From NCBI GenBank assembly GCA_018660825.1, contig JABJJO010000200.1, positions 42,505 through 106,504 of the forward strand: a DNA stretch of 64,000 bases, in the 5' to 3' direction. Origin of the DNA: Planctomycetaceae bacterium. Lineage in GTDB: Bacteria > Planctomycetota > Planctomycetia > Pirellulales > Pirellulaceae. The translations under genes and the position numbers were made by a program. Below are positions 46,747-56,463 of the stretch, one piece after another. The stretch's first letter is position 1. Every line of letters begins with the position of its first letter. The notes under the pieces were generated by a model, which made no database searches, was not told the DNA's origin, and worked only from the letters and a program-made list of their open reading frames with translations.

Positions 46747-47154
46747 ATGGCCGCACTTACTCAATTTGTCGCCTTGCTTTTATCAAGTTTTGGTGGAACA
46801 ACCGCCGAAGTAACAATCACCGACTCAGTCGACTTGATTGAGGTCAACCATCATTTCGATGAGCACGGGCGTCTTGTCATGGAACAAGTTGTTTTCTATA
46901 AGTGGTGTCCGCGCAAGAGTCGCTACCGAGTTTGTGACTGGCGACCACTGAAGTCACTGCAACAAATTCCTCGCAAAGACTTTCGCCGTAACATTTATGA
47001 AGCGAACTGGAAAGATGGACGACATTTTCGTCACGTAACGGCACCTCAGTTTCGCGAAACGTGGACCGCCTACGATCCGGAACTTACCGACTCACTGATA
47101 GCGCCCAAGCAATACCGACAAGTCCTCGCTAAACCAACCATAAACACACGCTAA
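46747..47154 (+). CDS. Small exported protein of unknown function
   Basis: A 135-residue protein that I do not recognise. Residues about 1-20 are hydrophobic and could be a signal peptide. The rest is rich in aromatic and charged residues (VFYKWCPRKSRYRVCDWRPL; HVTAPQFRETWTAYDPEL). It has CGGAG seven bases before the ATG and follows the VWA gene at 59 bases, so it is probably in the same unit. The frame is closed at both ends and the composition is normal for the neighbourhood, so it is likely a real gene. No function is proposed. Confidence 0.6.
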   Translation: MAALTQFVALLLSSFGGTTAEVTITDSVDLIEVNHHFDEHGRLVMEQVVFYKWCPRKSRYRVCDWRPLKSLQQIPRKDFRRNIYEANWKDGRHFRHVTAPQFRETWTAYDPELTDSLIAPKQYRQVLAKPTINTR

Positions 47155-47223
47155 CGGCGGTGCCGAGGATTTCGCCTGCTGGAGTTTATCCGCCGCACAG
47201 ACGCCTACCGTCAAAAAGCCGGT

Positions 47224-48390
47224 TTATGTCAAATGTGATTGAACGTGGGCGTAACGCATCACGTACTCAATCGCCTTAACCATTTGGTCACGTTGCACCT
47301 GATGCACATCAATTGCGTCGCCGACATGGCGTAACATGGTTAACGTCAGACGACCGCCAAGATGCTGCCTGAATTCTTCCAGCCCACAAAACAACGTATC
47401 CACGTCCGTCAATGACCCATCGGTCAAAGTGAACCCGAGATCCGTCAAACATTTGAGAACCTTTTCCGGTACGGTGGAATCTAACCCGTGTGCTAACGAA
47501 GAATAAACGGTATCGATGGCCACGCCAATGGCAACTGCCTCTCCATGACGCAAGGCAAACCCACTCATGACTTCCATTTTATGCGCCGACCAATGTCCGT
47601 AATCTAAGGGGCGCGCCTCCAAAGCTTCATATGGGTCGCCTCCCTGGGTTATATGGTCTAAGTGCATCTTTGCTGATTCTTTGATGACCGGCAAAGCGAC
47701 TTCCATATTACGCTCGCGGATTTTGACCGCGCCGTTGCAAATCTTTTCAAACTGTGCTGGATCCTTAAGCAACGAAACTTTCACGGCTTCCGAAAACCCA
47801 CTGATGAAGTCTCGATTGGATAACGTCGTCAACAACTCAGCATCATTGATCACAGCCCACGGCACAGCGAACGCTCCCATCCAATTTTTCTTTTGGAACA
47901 AGTTCGTACCGTTTTTCACGCCGACGCCCGAATCCCCTTGAGCCAACGTCGTCGTCGGCAATCGCACCAATCGCAACCCCCGATGCGCGATCGCTGTGGC
48001 GAACCCTACCGCATCTAACACGGCGCCGCCACCAATAGCAATCACATAACTGCGGCGGTCCAAATCCCCGGCATTGAACACTTTCAACATGCGTTCAATG
48101 ACATGCACGTCGTTCTTAACGTCTTCTCCACCCGGTACGAGTTGAACACTGCCTACACGTTTAATACGGTCGGCGTTACTATCGATGAAGCGATTTATTT
48201 TGTCGAGTAAATCCGGTGTAGCGTCAACCACGTGCTGATCAACCCAAAATTGCACACGGACTGCTTGATCCTCAGACGATTCTAATACTGCGGCCAAAAC
48301 GTCACGATCTTGCCCAAAGACATCCGTGGTAAATCGCAAACGATGGGTCTGCGGCACGACGAATTCAACATCAATTTGATCGGACACCAC
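47224..48390 (-). CDS. Dehydroquinate synthase-like sugar-phosphate cyclase (EboD-like)
   Basis: A 388-residue NAD- and metal-dependent cyclase of the AroB fold. Visible: the nucleotide loop [50 protein letters not shown] with the metal-ligand Glu, [13 protein letters not shown] and [13 protein letters not shown] with the metal His. The [20 protein letters not shown] stretch recalls EboD of the ebo clusters more than the shikimate AroB, but this is recall, not alignment. No other ebo or shikimate gene is adjacent. The start is GTG 48390 (or the adjacent GTG 48387). So it is either a solitary EboD-like enzyme or a divergent 3-dehydroquinate synthase. Confidence 0.82.
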   Translation of the reverse strand: MVSDQIDVEFVVPQTHRLRFTTDVFGQDRDVLAAVLESSEDQAVRVQFWVDQHVVDATPDLLDKINRFIDSNADRIKRVGSVQLVPGGEDVKNDVHVIERMLKVFNAGDLDRRSYVIAIGGGAVLDAVGFATAIAHRGLRLVRLPTTTLAQGDSGVGVKNGTNLFQKKNWMGAFAVPWAVINDAELLTTLSNRDFISGFSEAVKVSLLKDPAQFEKICNGAVKIRERNMEVALPVIKESAKMHLDHITQGGDPYEALEARPLDYGHWSAHKMEVMSGFALRHGEAVAIGVAIDTVYSSLAHGLDSTVPEKVLKCLTDLGFTLTDGSLTDVDTLFCGLEEFRQHLGGRLTLTMLRHVGDAIDVHQVQRDQMVKAIEYVMRYAHVQSHLT

Positions 48391-48566
48391 GGTTATTTCT
48401 CGCTATTCGTAGAGGTTTTTCTCTATGGATCTTTGGCTTATTATACCGCACCCACCTACGCATCTTGAAGGCGGCAAATCTTTAGTTTCCCCATTTTTCT
48501 AGGACGTCACACCTATGATGATTCGGGGAGATAGCAGAGTTATTGATCAATCTGTCGGTAACACCC

Positions 48567-49079
48567 TTACCGCAATGTGTGATGGCCATGCTGGTGGCGA
48601 AGATCATTAACGTATTGTAAAGCAGTTGGGTCTAATTTGAAAAACTTCACCAATTGAGACTTGGAGCAACCAACAAGGTCGCTAAAACCCTGCAAATCCC
48701 CCTGCTCCTGCACAATGTAATCAAGCGCCTCACTCAACATCGCCGGAAAATCGTTGTGGTGTTTACTGATCGTGATCCGTTGGGCCTGCACACGCTCGTT
48801 CCAACATGCGCTGAGGTTGGACACCGCACCGCATCGCACCTCGAGAGCCAATCGTAAACGCAATCGAAACATCGCCTGTTTTCGATTCTCCTCCTGTACA
48901 CGCCGCTCACTCGCCATTGCTGAAACGCCTGTCGGAACATGAGTGTACACTACAGCCGTTTCAACTTTATTACGATGCTGTCCTCCTGGCCCGCTGCGAC
49001 GTTGCCTGCGTGATTTACATTGACTTAGCAAATCTTCCAGCGGCAGCGTAGCGGGGTGTGGTCCTTTAATTTCATGCAT
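48567..49079 (-). CDS. Peptide-chain-release-factor-like protein (GGQ domain)
   Basis: A 170-residue protein with the RF-1 catalytic domain: GGQ at residues 32-34 in RRSGPGGQHRNKVE, then VVYTHVPTGVSAMASERRVQEENRKQAMFRL. There is no stop-codon recognition domain. It is too short for a full release factor, so it belongs with the ribosome-rescue/peptidyl-tRNA hydrolase group (ArfB-like or RF-like). It would free peptides from stalled ribosomes. The gene starts 3 bases after the P-type ATPase stop and is probably translated with it; that link may have no functional meaning. Confidence 0.85.
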   Translation of the reverse strand: MHEIKGPHPATLPLEDLLSQCKSRRQRRSGPGGQHRNKVETAVVYTHVPTGVSAMASERRVQEENRKQAMFRLRLRLALEVRCGAVSNLSACWNERVQAQRITISKHHNDFPAMLSEALDYIVQEQGDLQGFSDLVGCSKSQLVKFFKLDPTALQYVNDLRHQHGHHTLR

Positions 49080-49082
49080 TTA

Positions 49083-51242
49083 TCAATCTCGATCTACTGA
49101 GCCCAGCAACCGCAGAGCATTCAACACGACCAACAGCGTCGCCCCCGTATCGGCAATTACAGCTAACCACAAGTAAGCGTGCCCAAACACCGCCAATCCT
49201 AAAACGACTATTTTTAACGCCAAGGCGAACAGTATGTTGTTGCGTATAGTTCGTTTCATTCTCCTAGAGTAGCGAATCAACCAAGGCACTCTTGTTATAT
49301 CATTTCTCATCAGTGCGATATCCGCAGATTCTAAGACAACATCCACTCCCAACGCCCCCATGGCAATTCCGACCTGAGCTCGAGCCAGCGCGGGCGTGTC
49401 GTTGATCCCATCACCGACCACTGCCACATTATGTCCTTCGCTCAACTCGACAACCAGCTCCATTTTTTGAGCGGGCATTAACGCTCCGTGCCGCTGAGTC
49501 ACTCCAAGCTGATCACCAATACAATCAACCGTCGGTTGTTCGTCACCACTTAGAATCACGATCTGCCGTACTCCTAAAGCTTCTAATTCTTCTATCGCAC
49601 CAACTGCGCCTGCTTTCAGGGGATCCGAAATTGCAATCATTCCCAACAACGTTGTCCCCTGCCCTACTACGACAGTTGTCAAACCTACCGTGTCGGTTTC
49701 ATCTACCGACGGGTTAACCAAGTCACTTTGACCCAACAGTTGTTGTGCCCACCGCAGACTTCCAATCCACATCGCGGTGCCATTGACCGTTCCCTGGACA
49801 CCACACCCAATCACCGATTCAGAATGCTCTATCGACAACGGGGTGATTCCCTGGGCTTTCGCATACGCCACGATTGCCTTACCCAATGGATGTAAACTCT
49901 GCGATTCTAACGCCGCGGCATACCCCAGCAATTCTTCTTGGCTTACATCACTAGCGGTCCAAACATCCTCACATCGTGGACTTCCCTCAGTTAACGTCCC
50001 CGTCTTGTCCAAGCAAACCGCGTCGATCGAGGCCATCGCTTCCAAAAACTGACCGCCACGAACGATAACACCACGTCGCATACACTCAGTCATTGCCACA
50101 ACCACTGCGACTGGCGTCGAAATCACCAAGGCACAAGGACACGCAACGACTAATACGACCAGAGAAATCTTGAACCACTCATCAAACGGCTCACCAAAAA
50201 TTAACCGGGGAATCACCATCAAACTCAAAGCAATCAACATGACCACCGGTGTGTAATAGAATGAGAACTTATCAACCCAGCGTTGTATTGGTGCTTGCTT
50301 TGACCTCGCTTGACTCACCATGCTCATCGTTCGCGAGAAAGTCGAATCGTTGACGCGCCGCGTCGTGCGGATTTGAATAGTACTTTCAATATTTGTCGTT
50401 CCGGCAAACACGCTGTCACCCACTCGCCGTGTAACCGGTAACGACTCTCCGGTCAACGATGCTTCGTTGATATATGTTTCCCCACTGGCAACCTCCCCAT
50501 CGAGCGGAATCATTTCGCCGGCCCAGATTTCAATCAACGTTCCAATTTCAACCTGCTCGACTACGACCTCAACCGCTTGGGCATGTCCCGATTCCAAACA
50601 TCTCGCTATCAAAGGCGATTGCAATACGTGTGTCCGCATCGCAACCAAAGCTCGATTCATACTCCATTGTTCGAGCCCATTAGAAACGGCGAACAGAAAA
50701 ACAACCATCGTAGCCTCAAACCACTCACCTAACACCAACGCACCAATTACCGCCACGAACATCAACAAATTCATGTCAGGGCAACCACGCACAATTGCCC
50801 GCCACGATTTGGGTAGAATCCAAATCAGACCCAAGGCGATGCTCAGACCGTAAAATACCTGAGTAAAGGGAGTGACATCTTCAGTGATCCAATCGATGTA
50901 TCCCTTGTGAGGAATAAACGCCATCGCGTGAAAAACTATGCCTGCTAGCAGTGTTAATCCTGATAACCATGTGGTCGCGGTGCGGATAATGTCTTTTCGT
51001 GTGCGGACGATAGCTTCGTGTCGCACTTCCCGCCAAGGATTGGCTGTCATTCCAATCGCATCGAGTCGCCGAATCAGCCCCTTGATCGACAATATCGTAT
51101 CATCGTGTTGAACATTCAATCGGCGACTAAAAACATCAAATTCCAGCCCACCTATACCGGCAGATCCCTCAAGTTCTCTGCGTATCAACAGCACTTCTTC
51201 GGGGCAGCACAATTCGGTAATGCGTAAACTGATCCACTTCAT
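49083..51242 (-). CDS. Zinc/cadmium P1B-type ATPase
   Basis: A 719-residue heavy-metal pump. The N-terminal domain is HMA-like with a CCxxE motif (C12, C13, E16), the variant associated with zinc pumps. There are two helices near 90-150, then TGES actuator (ASLTGESLPV), the CPC metal site in helix 6 (near residue 367), the phosphorylation site DKTGTLTEG (near 410), an HP-like SLHPLGK and GDGINDTPALA. The last helices carry an ALK motif and ADTGATLLVVLNALRLL, a P1B-2 signature. It exports zinc or cadmium, driven by ATP. Specificity is inferred from these motifs. Confidence 0.92.
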   Translation of the reverse strand: MKWISLRITELCCPEEVLLIRRELEGSAGIGGLEFDVFSRRLNVQHDDTILSIKGLIRRLDAIGMTANPWREVRHEAIVRTRKDIIRTATTWLSGLTLLAGIVFHAMAFIPHKGYIDWITEDVTPFTQVFYGLSIALGLIWILPKSWRAIVRGCPDMNLLMFVAVIGALVLGEWFEATMVVFLFAVSNGLEQWSMNRALVAMRTHVLQSPLIARCLESGHAQAVEVVVEQVEIGTLIEIWAGEMIPLDGEVASGETYINEASLTGESLPVTRRVGDSVFAGTTNIESTIQIRTTRRVNDSTFSRTMSMVSQARSKQAPIQRWVDKFSFYYTPVVMLIALSLMVIPRLIFGEPFDEWFKISLVVLVVACPCALVISTPVAVVVAMTECMRRGVIVRGGQFLEAMASIDAVCLDKTGTLTEGSPRCEDVWTASDVSQEELLGYAAALESQSLHPLGKAIVAYAKAQGITPLSIEHSESVIGCGVQGTVNGTAMWIGSLRWAQQLLGQSDLVNPSVDETDTVGLTTVVVGQGTTLLGMIAISDPLKAGAVGAIEELEALGVRQIVILSGDEQPTVDCIGDQLGVTQRHGALMPAQKMELVVELSEGHNVAVVGDGINDTPALARAQVGIAMGALGVDVVLESADIALMRNDITRVPWLIRYSRRMKRTIRNNILFALALKIVVLGLAVFGHAYLWLAVIADTGATLLVVLNALRLLGSVDRD

Positions 51243-51428
51243 TTAGCGATTGTTCCTGCGAATAACGACTCTCCAAACTTTTTTAACATTGCTTTTGCGC
51301 CGGCAGTACCGTTATCGGTAACACCTAAACAACTAAATATGTTTTTGCAAACGCGTTACTAGCTATTTAAAAACTCCTGGCAATCCACTCTAAAAAAACA
51401 TGGCGTACACATGGTCGTTAGATAACCA

Positions 51429-52490
51429 TTACTGCCAGACAGCTTGGCCCTCGCCCGCCTGAATCGAACCGATCACCCAACTCTTCAAATCACTGTCTTT
51501 CAACATTTTTTGAATTTTGCCAGCGTAATAGGGGCTCACTACCAACACCAAACCACAACCCCGATTGAACACGCGATCCATCTCGTCTTCTTCAATCTCA
51601 CCTAAATCACGAATCCAATCAAATACAGGTAAGACATCCCAACTGTCCCGCTTGATCGTCGCCGTAATATTATCAGGCAATATCCGTTCAAGGTTCTCTA
51701 ACAAGCCGCCTCCAGTAATATGGGCTATACCATGTACCACATTTTTGACTTTATAGTGGGTCAGGATCTTCTGCAAAGCACGCGCGTAGATCTTTGTGGG
51801 ACGCTGCAGAACTTCACCAACCGTCATTCCCAGTGATTCCACATGATCATCGATAGCTAACCCGGCAATTTCAAAAACGACTTTTCGTACAAGACTAAAG
51901 CCATTTGAGTGTACGCCATTGGACTCCACACCGATAACGACGTCATCCGCAGCAATTGCTTTACCGTCAATCAATTGGTCTTTTTCAACAATGCCAACAC
52001 AGAAACCTGCTAAGTCATAATCGCCGGCTTGATACAGATCGGGCATAATCGCTGTTTCACCTGCCAATAATGCACAATCTGCATCAACACAACCGTCACT
52101 AATCCCTTGCACAATCTGTTCAAGTTGACCTGGATCGTCATGGCTCATCGCCACGTAATCGAGAAAGAACAATGGTTCGGCACCACAACAGATAATGTCG
52201 TTGACACACATTGCCACAAGATCAACGCCAACCGTGTCATGCTTGCCGGTCATTTGAGCCAATTTTAGTTTCGTACCCACACCGTCCGTGCCTGAAACAA
52301 GCACAGGGTTTTTGTACGATCGAGCAAACAGGCCGTTGTTAAAATCAACCTGAAACAATCCAGCAAAGCCGCCATCGAGCCGCATGACTCGAGGTGAATA
52401 GGTGCGCTGCATCAATTTTGGCAAGCGGGCCATCGACTCTGCATAAACCTCGAGATCAACTCCCGCGTCCTTGTAGGTGGCTTTCGCCAT
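51429..52490 (-). CDS. purM: Phosphoribosylformylglycinamidine cyclo-ligase PurM
   Basis: A 353-residue protein that closes the imidazole ring in purine synthesis (AIR synthetase). The start is ATG 52490, with AAGGA nine bases upstream; the longer frame to 52520 has no ribosome site. Family features are visible: TYKDAGVDLEVYAE, VLVSGTDGVGTKLKLAQ, HDTVGVDLVAMCVNDIICCGAEPLFFLDY, LLAGETAIMPD and GIAHITGGGLLENL. It is about 18 kb from purQ-purL, so the purine genes are split here. Confidence 0.95.
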   Translation of the reverse strand: MAKATYKDAGVDLEVYAESMARLPKLMQRTYSPRVMRLDGGFAGLFQVDFNNGLFARSYKNPVLVSGTDGVGTKLKLAQMTGKHDTVGVDLVAMCVNDIICCGAEPLFFLDYVAMSHDDPGQLEQIVQGISDGCVDADCALLAGETAIMPDLYQAGDYDLAGFCVGIVEKDQLIDGKAIAADDVVIGVESNGVHSNGFSLVRKVVFEIAGLAIDDHVESLGMTVGEVLQRPTKIYARALQKILTHYKVKNVVHGIAHITGGGLLENLERILPDNITATIKRDSWDVLPVFDWIRDLGEIEEDEMDRVFNRGCGLVLVVSPYYAGKIQKMLKDSDLKSWVIGSIQAGEGQAVWQ

Positions 52491-52682
52491 GTACTGAGTT
52501 CCTTGAATTGCTCGTTTCATTTTAATGAATATCGAAACGTCATTCTAACAACTCTTTGAATCGCGTGGGAGGAGACAGAGCTAGGAGATTGGTATATTAC
52601 CTATCGAATTTTTGCAGCGGTGCAAATTCGTGGTTAAAAACCTCAAAAACGAATTTTGCATTCCCGAATCGAATAGGGGATT

Positions 52683-55322
52683 CTATCGCTGTGCGGAATA
52701 CACTGAAACGGCATTGTCGTCGACGAATTGCTTACTGCCGACAGCTGTTGACGCGTTACTCGCAGCATCACGCGCCACCGGAATATCCTTGAGAATCTCT
52801 AATATGCCTGCCGTGGTATAAGCCGCGACGAGTGTTCTCGGGTTCTCGCGATCATTTGGAAAATAAAATGCAATGATCGGCAATTGTTTGCCTGTCTTTA
52901 ACTTCACAATCTCTGTTTCAATTTGTTTCCCAATAACCGTGTCAAGCTTGGTCCAATCGGCAACCATTTGAACGACTCCCCGCTCATGTAACGCAGTCTG
53001 CACAGTGTCGGTCTTGAGCACTGCTTTTTCAAGTGTCTTACAAGTAAGGCACCAGTCCGCTGTAAAGTCGACCATCACATATCGCCCTGAATCCAAGAGT
53101 GTTTCCAGCCTCTGAGATGTATATATATTGTCTCCCTCTTCGTCGATCATCAACTTGCCATCACCTTCCAACGAAGCAATCTCCTGTTTGATTCGTGACT
53201 GAAACTGCTCTTCCATGTAATCTCCAAACAGTGTGAAACAAAACCATCCGGCGACAGCAGCAAAGGCTAATGCTGACGTGCGACTGCGCAACTTCGCCGC
53301 GGAAGTTGCTGTAAACGGAATGCGCCCTAACCACCAGCAAGCCGCCCACAAAGCAAACAGAAAGGCCAGCGTTGGAACAACTAATCCAAAACTGATGTAA
53401 GTCATGATGAAAACAACCGTTCCCAACAATATGTATCCCATTAGTTCCTTAAACGTTTCCATCCAGGCACCTGGCTTCGGCAGGAAATTGATTAACGCGG
53501 GAAAGGCACCAATCACGATATAGGGAAACGCCATGCCCAAGCCCAGAGCAACAAATACTGCATAGACGTTGATCATGCCACTAGCACCGGGGTTTTCGGC
53601 CATTTGTTTAGCACAATAAGTAAGCGCGATCCCCAAACCAGGACCACTACAAGGAATGGCTAACAGTGTCGTAATAATTCCTTTGGTGTAGGCGGCCAGC
53701 GGGCCTTCTTTTTCTGATTTTTCAGCGATCTTGCCAGATCCCACAAATCCTGGAATCGGGATTTCCCAGACACCGATGAAACTCAAGGCCATCGCGAAAA
53801 TAACAGCGACCATGACTATGTTGAAACTATCATTCTGATTTTGTTGCCCCCAACCGAGCCCCACGAATAAAGCTAAGGTCGCAAACACTACGAAGACGCT
53901 CATCAGGCCCAGCGCGTACCACAGGTTCAGCGTGAAAACGCGGCGCCGTGATTCACCTGCTTGTTGCACAAATGACATCACCTTTAATCCGATCACGGGC
54001 AGTACACAAGGCATGAAGTTCAAAATAAAACCACCGAGCAATGCAAACGCTAAGACTCCTGCTAATGACCGCTGTGTTGTTGGTGGTGGTGTCCCCGCAA
54101 CCGCTACTGTAGGACTAGTCGACTCGCCATTCGTTTGGAGCGCGTCGGGCGGATCGACCGCAGCGATTTTTGGCTGAGTGCTCATGAACGACTGAAAAAC
54201 GTCGCCCAGTGAACTGTCTAATTCGGCAACGATCCGCAGATTTTGTGGAGTACACGTGCCGAGGTCATCAGTACACGCTAGTCCATCAAGGGCAACAACC
54301 ACTTCTAACTGTTCACCTGCCGCTCGTGACGATTTGTCCACTTGAATTGGAATCCACCAATTCATCGTTCCCTTGATCTCCTCAACATCTAAATCATCGT
54401 AAACGTCGTAATGATGTATTTCGGGTTTCTTGTCACCACGAACTGCGCCAGCAACTTCAACTCCTTCATTGCCGCTCACAATGAGTCGCGTTGGTAACGG
54501 GCCACCGGGCTTCTGCCCCAATGAATAAATGTGATGCCCATCCACGACAGTAACTGTAAATCGAATTTGTCCTGCGCCAGATTTTGAATCAACGAAATAA
54601 GTCGCACTGCCGCTAACTAGCGGGCCGGCGGGAGCACCAAACCCATCGCCTAATCCACCAAACGCTCCTACCGGCGGTGGATCACCAATTAATTCGCCAA
54701 TTGATTTTATCTCGTCTGGATGATCCTCAACATCATCTACAGCAGGTTCAGGGTCTGTAGTTTTAATCTCCCCCGCATACGCCGCTGTCAGACTGAGCTC
54801 CGCCGGTTGACAAATACCTAGGTCATCCGTACAGGCTAATCCGCTGTAGCTCACATTTAATTTCAATTCCGCGGGGTTTTCCACAGCAGCAGCAAACTGC
54901 AATGAAGCCTTCCACGCCACGGATCTTTTATGCTCTTCAACAACTAAATCAGGAAACACATCATAGTCATGCAGTTCAGGAGGTTCGGTGGGGCTGACTG
55001 CACCAAGTTGCACATTGATGCTATTCTTGCCGAGTTTGATTTTGCTGGGTATCGGACCGCCAGGCTTTTGAGTTACCGAATACACATGAAAACCGTCAGT
55101 AATCTTTAACTGCACGGTCAATTGACCTTCGGTTTTTGAGTCTGCGAGCATTTTGAAACTCGCCGTCCCCGTGACAATAGGTTTGTCAGTATCGGGAGTG
55201 CCAAACTGAGCCAGCGCGACATCCGTTGCAACAGCTACTGATACCAGCAGTGCAATCAGCATCATTGCAAATCGCTGCAAGCTATTTCCTTTAATATTCA
55301 ATCTTCCGCTCCTAATTGTCAT
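52683..55322 (-). CDS. dsbD: Thiol:disulfide interchange protein DsbD with doubled N-terminal domain
   Basis: An 879-residue exported membrane protein. After a signal peptide come two similar DsbD-alpha domains. The first is at about residues 45-190, with TDGFHVYSVTQKPGGP and the Cys pair ACTDDLGICQP. The second is at about 230-375, with VDGHHIYSLGQKPGGP and ACTDDLGTCTP. Then the eight-helix DsbD core with NFMPCVLPVIG and IPCSGPGLGI, and a thioredoxin-like domain with DWCLTCK. It carries electrons from cytoplasmic thioredoxin to the periplasm. The start may be ATG 55322 or TTG 55301; the latter has a better AGGAG. Confidence 0.92.
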   Translation of the reverse strand: MTIRSGRLNIKGNSLQRFAMMLIALLVSVAVATDVALAQFGTPDTDKPIVTGTASFKMLADSKTEGQLTVQLKITDGFHVYSVTQKPGGPIPSKIKLGKNSINVQLGAVSPTEPPELHDYDVFPDLVVEEHKRSVAWKASLQFAAAVENPAELKLNVSYSGLACTDDLGICQPAELSLTAAYAGEIKTTDPEPAVDDVEDHPDEIKSIGELIGDPPPVGAFGGLGDGFGAPAGPLVSGSATYFVDSKSGAGQIRFTVTVVDGHHIYSLGQKPGGPLPTRLIVSGNEGVEVAGAVRGDKKPEIHHYDVYDDLDVEEIKGTMNWWIPIQVDKSSRAAGEQLEVVVALDGLACTDDLGTCTPQNLRIVAELDSSLGDVFQSFMSTQPKIAAVDPPDALQTNGESTSPTVAVAGTPPPTTQRSLAGVLAFALLGGFILNFMPCVLPVIGLKVMSFVQQAGESRRRVFTLNLWYALGLMSVFVVFATLALFVGLGWGQQNQNDSFNIVMVAVIFAMALSFIGVWEIPIPGFVGSGKIAEKSEKEGPLAAYTKGIITTLLAIPCSGPGLGIALTYCAKQMAENPGASGMINVYAVFVALGLGMAFPYIVIGAFPALINFLPKPGAWMETFKELMGYILLGTVVFIMTYISFGLVVPTLAFLFALWAACWWLGRIPFTATSAAKLRSRTSALAFAAVAGWFCFTLFGDYMEEQFQSRIKQEIASLEGDGKLMIDEEGDNIYTSQRLETLLDSGRYVMVDFTADWCLTCKTLEKAVLKTDTVQTALHERGVVQMVADWTKLDTVIGKQIETEIVKLKTGKQLPIIAFYFPNDRENPRTLVAAYTTAGILEILKDIPVARDAASNASTAVGSKQFVDDNAVSVYSAQR

Positions 55323-55431
55323 TTGCTAACCAACATTGCGATATCCACCGACGAGCAGTGAAACGTCCATTCTAATAGAACCATCTGATAAACCATGCTA
55401 TCGCTGCAGAGAATTGTCCATTATTGCCTTG

Positions 55432-56430
55432 TTAAATTGCAGCGTCACACCGCCGTACAAGTCGCTGCAATCGCTGTCGAACCGAATCATTGTCCAAGAA
55501 CATTCGCTGCTCCAGCTCAAGCCAGATCAACCATTGTATGCCCGCCAATATTACGTACCCACGATCATAAAGTTCGATTAGGCTAAGATCCAGTTCATTT
55601 AGCTCCCTAAACTCGCCGTAATAGCTAATTCCGCGTCGTAATGCTTCAGACGAATAATCGGCATAACTTCCAAACAGGCGAGCGATATCGAGGCAGGGAC
55701 TCTCTAGCTTCATCGCTCCGAAATCGACTATTCCACTTACTTCATCGTTGTTAAACAAAACATGGTCGGACCAAATATCGCCAAAAATTGGGATTTGCAA
55801 CACGGGCACAGTGCGCACCAATTCTAATTGCTGTCGCAGTGCATGTGCGTGACATCGAAATTGGTCTAGAAGCATCTTCTTGACACCACTGTCGATAACG
55901 CCCGATACGTCTTGAGTCCCTTGCAACTGCTCGAATTGCGTCGCCCACAAACGATCAATCATCTTACAGCGAAAATCAACTGCCGGTGACATTCGCTGTT
56001 GCTGAGACAAAGAACTTGTCGCATTGTGAAATTCAGCGAGCGCCTTCGCAGCCGCTCGCAATTGGTCATCATTGATTTCTGTTTCCACTATTGGTTCGCC
56101 TGGCATCCACCGGGACAACTCCCAATGAGCATTATCCGCGCGGCACATGGATTCTCCGTGAACGGTTTGAATCGGGAACGCTAACGGTAAATCCGTGTAC
56201 CGTCGAACATGCTCTAGTGTCGGGTAGATCACATTAGCTTGAGAGCGAGTCGGCTTGTTGTTTGGCCAACGTCGCAAGCAATACTCAATCGCCCCGACAG
56301 TGATCTTCCAAAATTCCGCGCCACTAAAGCCACCGGCGGCGCCCAGTGTTTCCATCTCCTGATTATTCGGGCTAGACGATGCATGCCCGATATCATAATT
56401 TTGCAGAACTCGTATAATTGAATCAGACAT
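55432..56430 (-). CDS. Aminoglycoside phosphotransferase-fold kinase
   Basis: A 332-residue protein of the APH/choline-kinase fold. The catalytic loop reads FGDIWSDHVLFNN and the metal site VSGIVDFGAMK, matching H-G-D-x-x-x-x-N and D-x-G with Phe in place of His. The N-terminal lobe has ELSRWMPGEPI as hinge. I place the start at ATG 56430, since the longer frame starts at TTG and adds a non-matching segment. It would phosphorylate a small molecule; the target cannot be told. It is divergent from the PII gene, 33 bases away. Confidence 0.82.
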   Translation of the reverse strand: MSDSIIRVLQNYDIGHASSSPNNQEMETLGAAGGFSGAEFWKITVGAIEYCLRRWPNNKPTRSQANVIYPTLEHVRRYTDLPLAFPIQTVHGESMCRADNAHWELSRWMPGEPIVETEINDDQLRAAAKALAEFHNATSSLSQQQRMSPAVDFRCKMIDRLWATQFEQLQGTQDVSGVIDSGVKKMLLDQFRCHAHALRQQLELVRTVPVLQIPIFGDIWSDHVLFNNDEVSGIVDFGAMKLESPCLDIARLFGSYADYSSEALRRGISYYGEFRELNELDLSLIELYDRGYVILAGIQWLIWLELEQRMFLDNDSVRQRLQRLVRRCDAAI

Positions 56431-56463
56431 TAAGTAGAACCAGCCGGTAAAGCATCGAACCAA

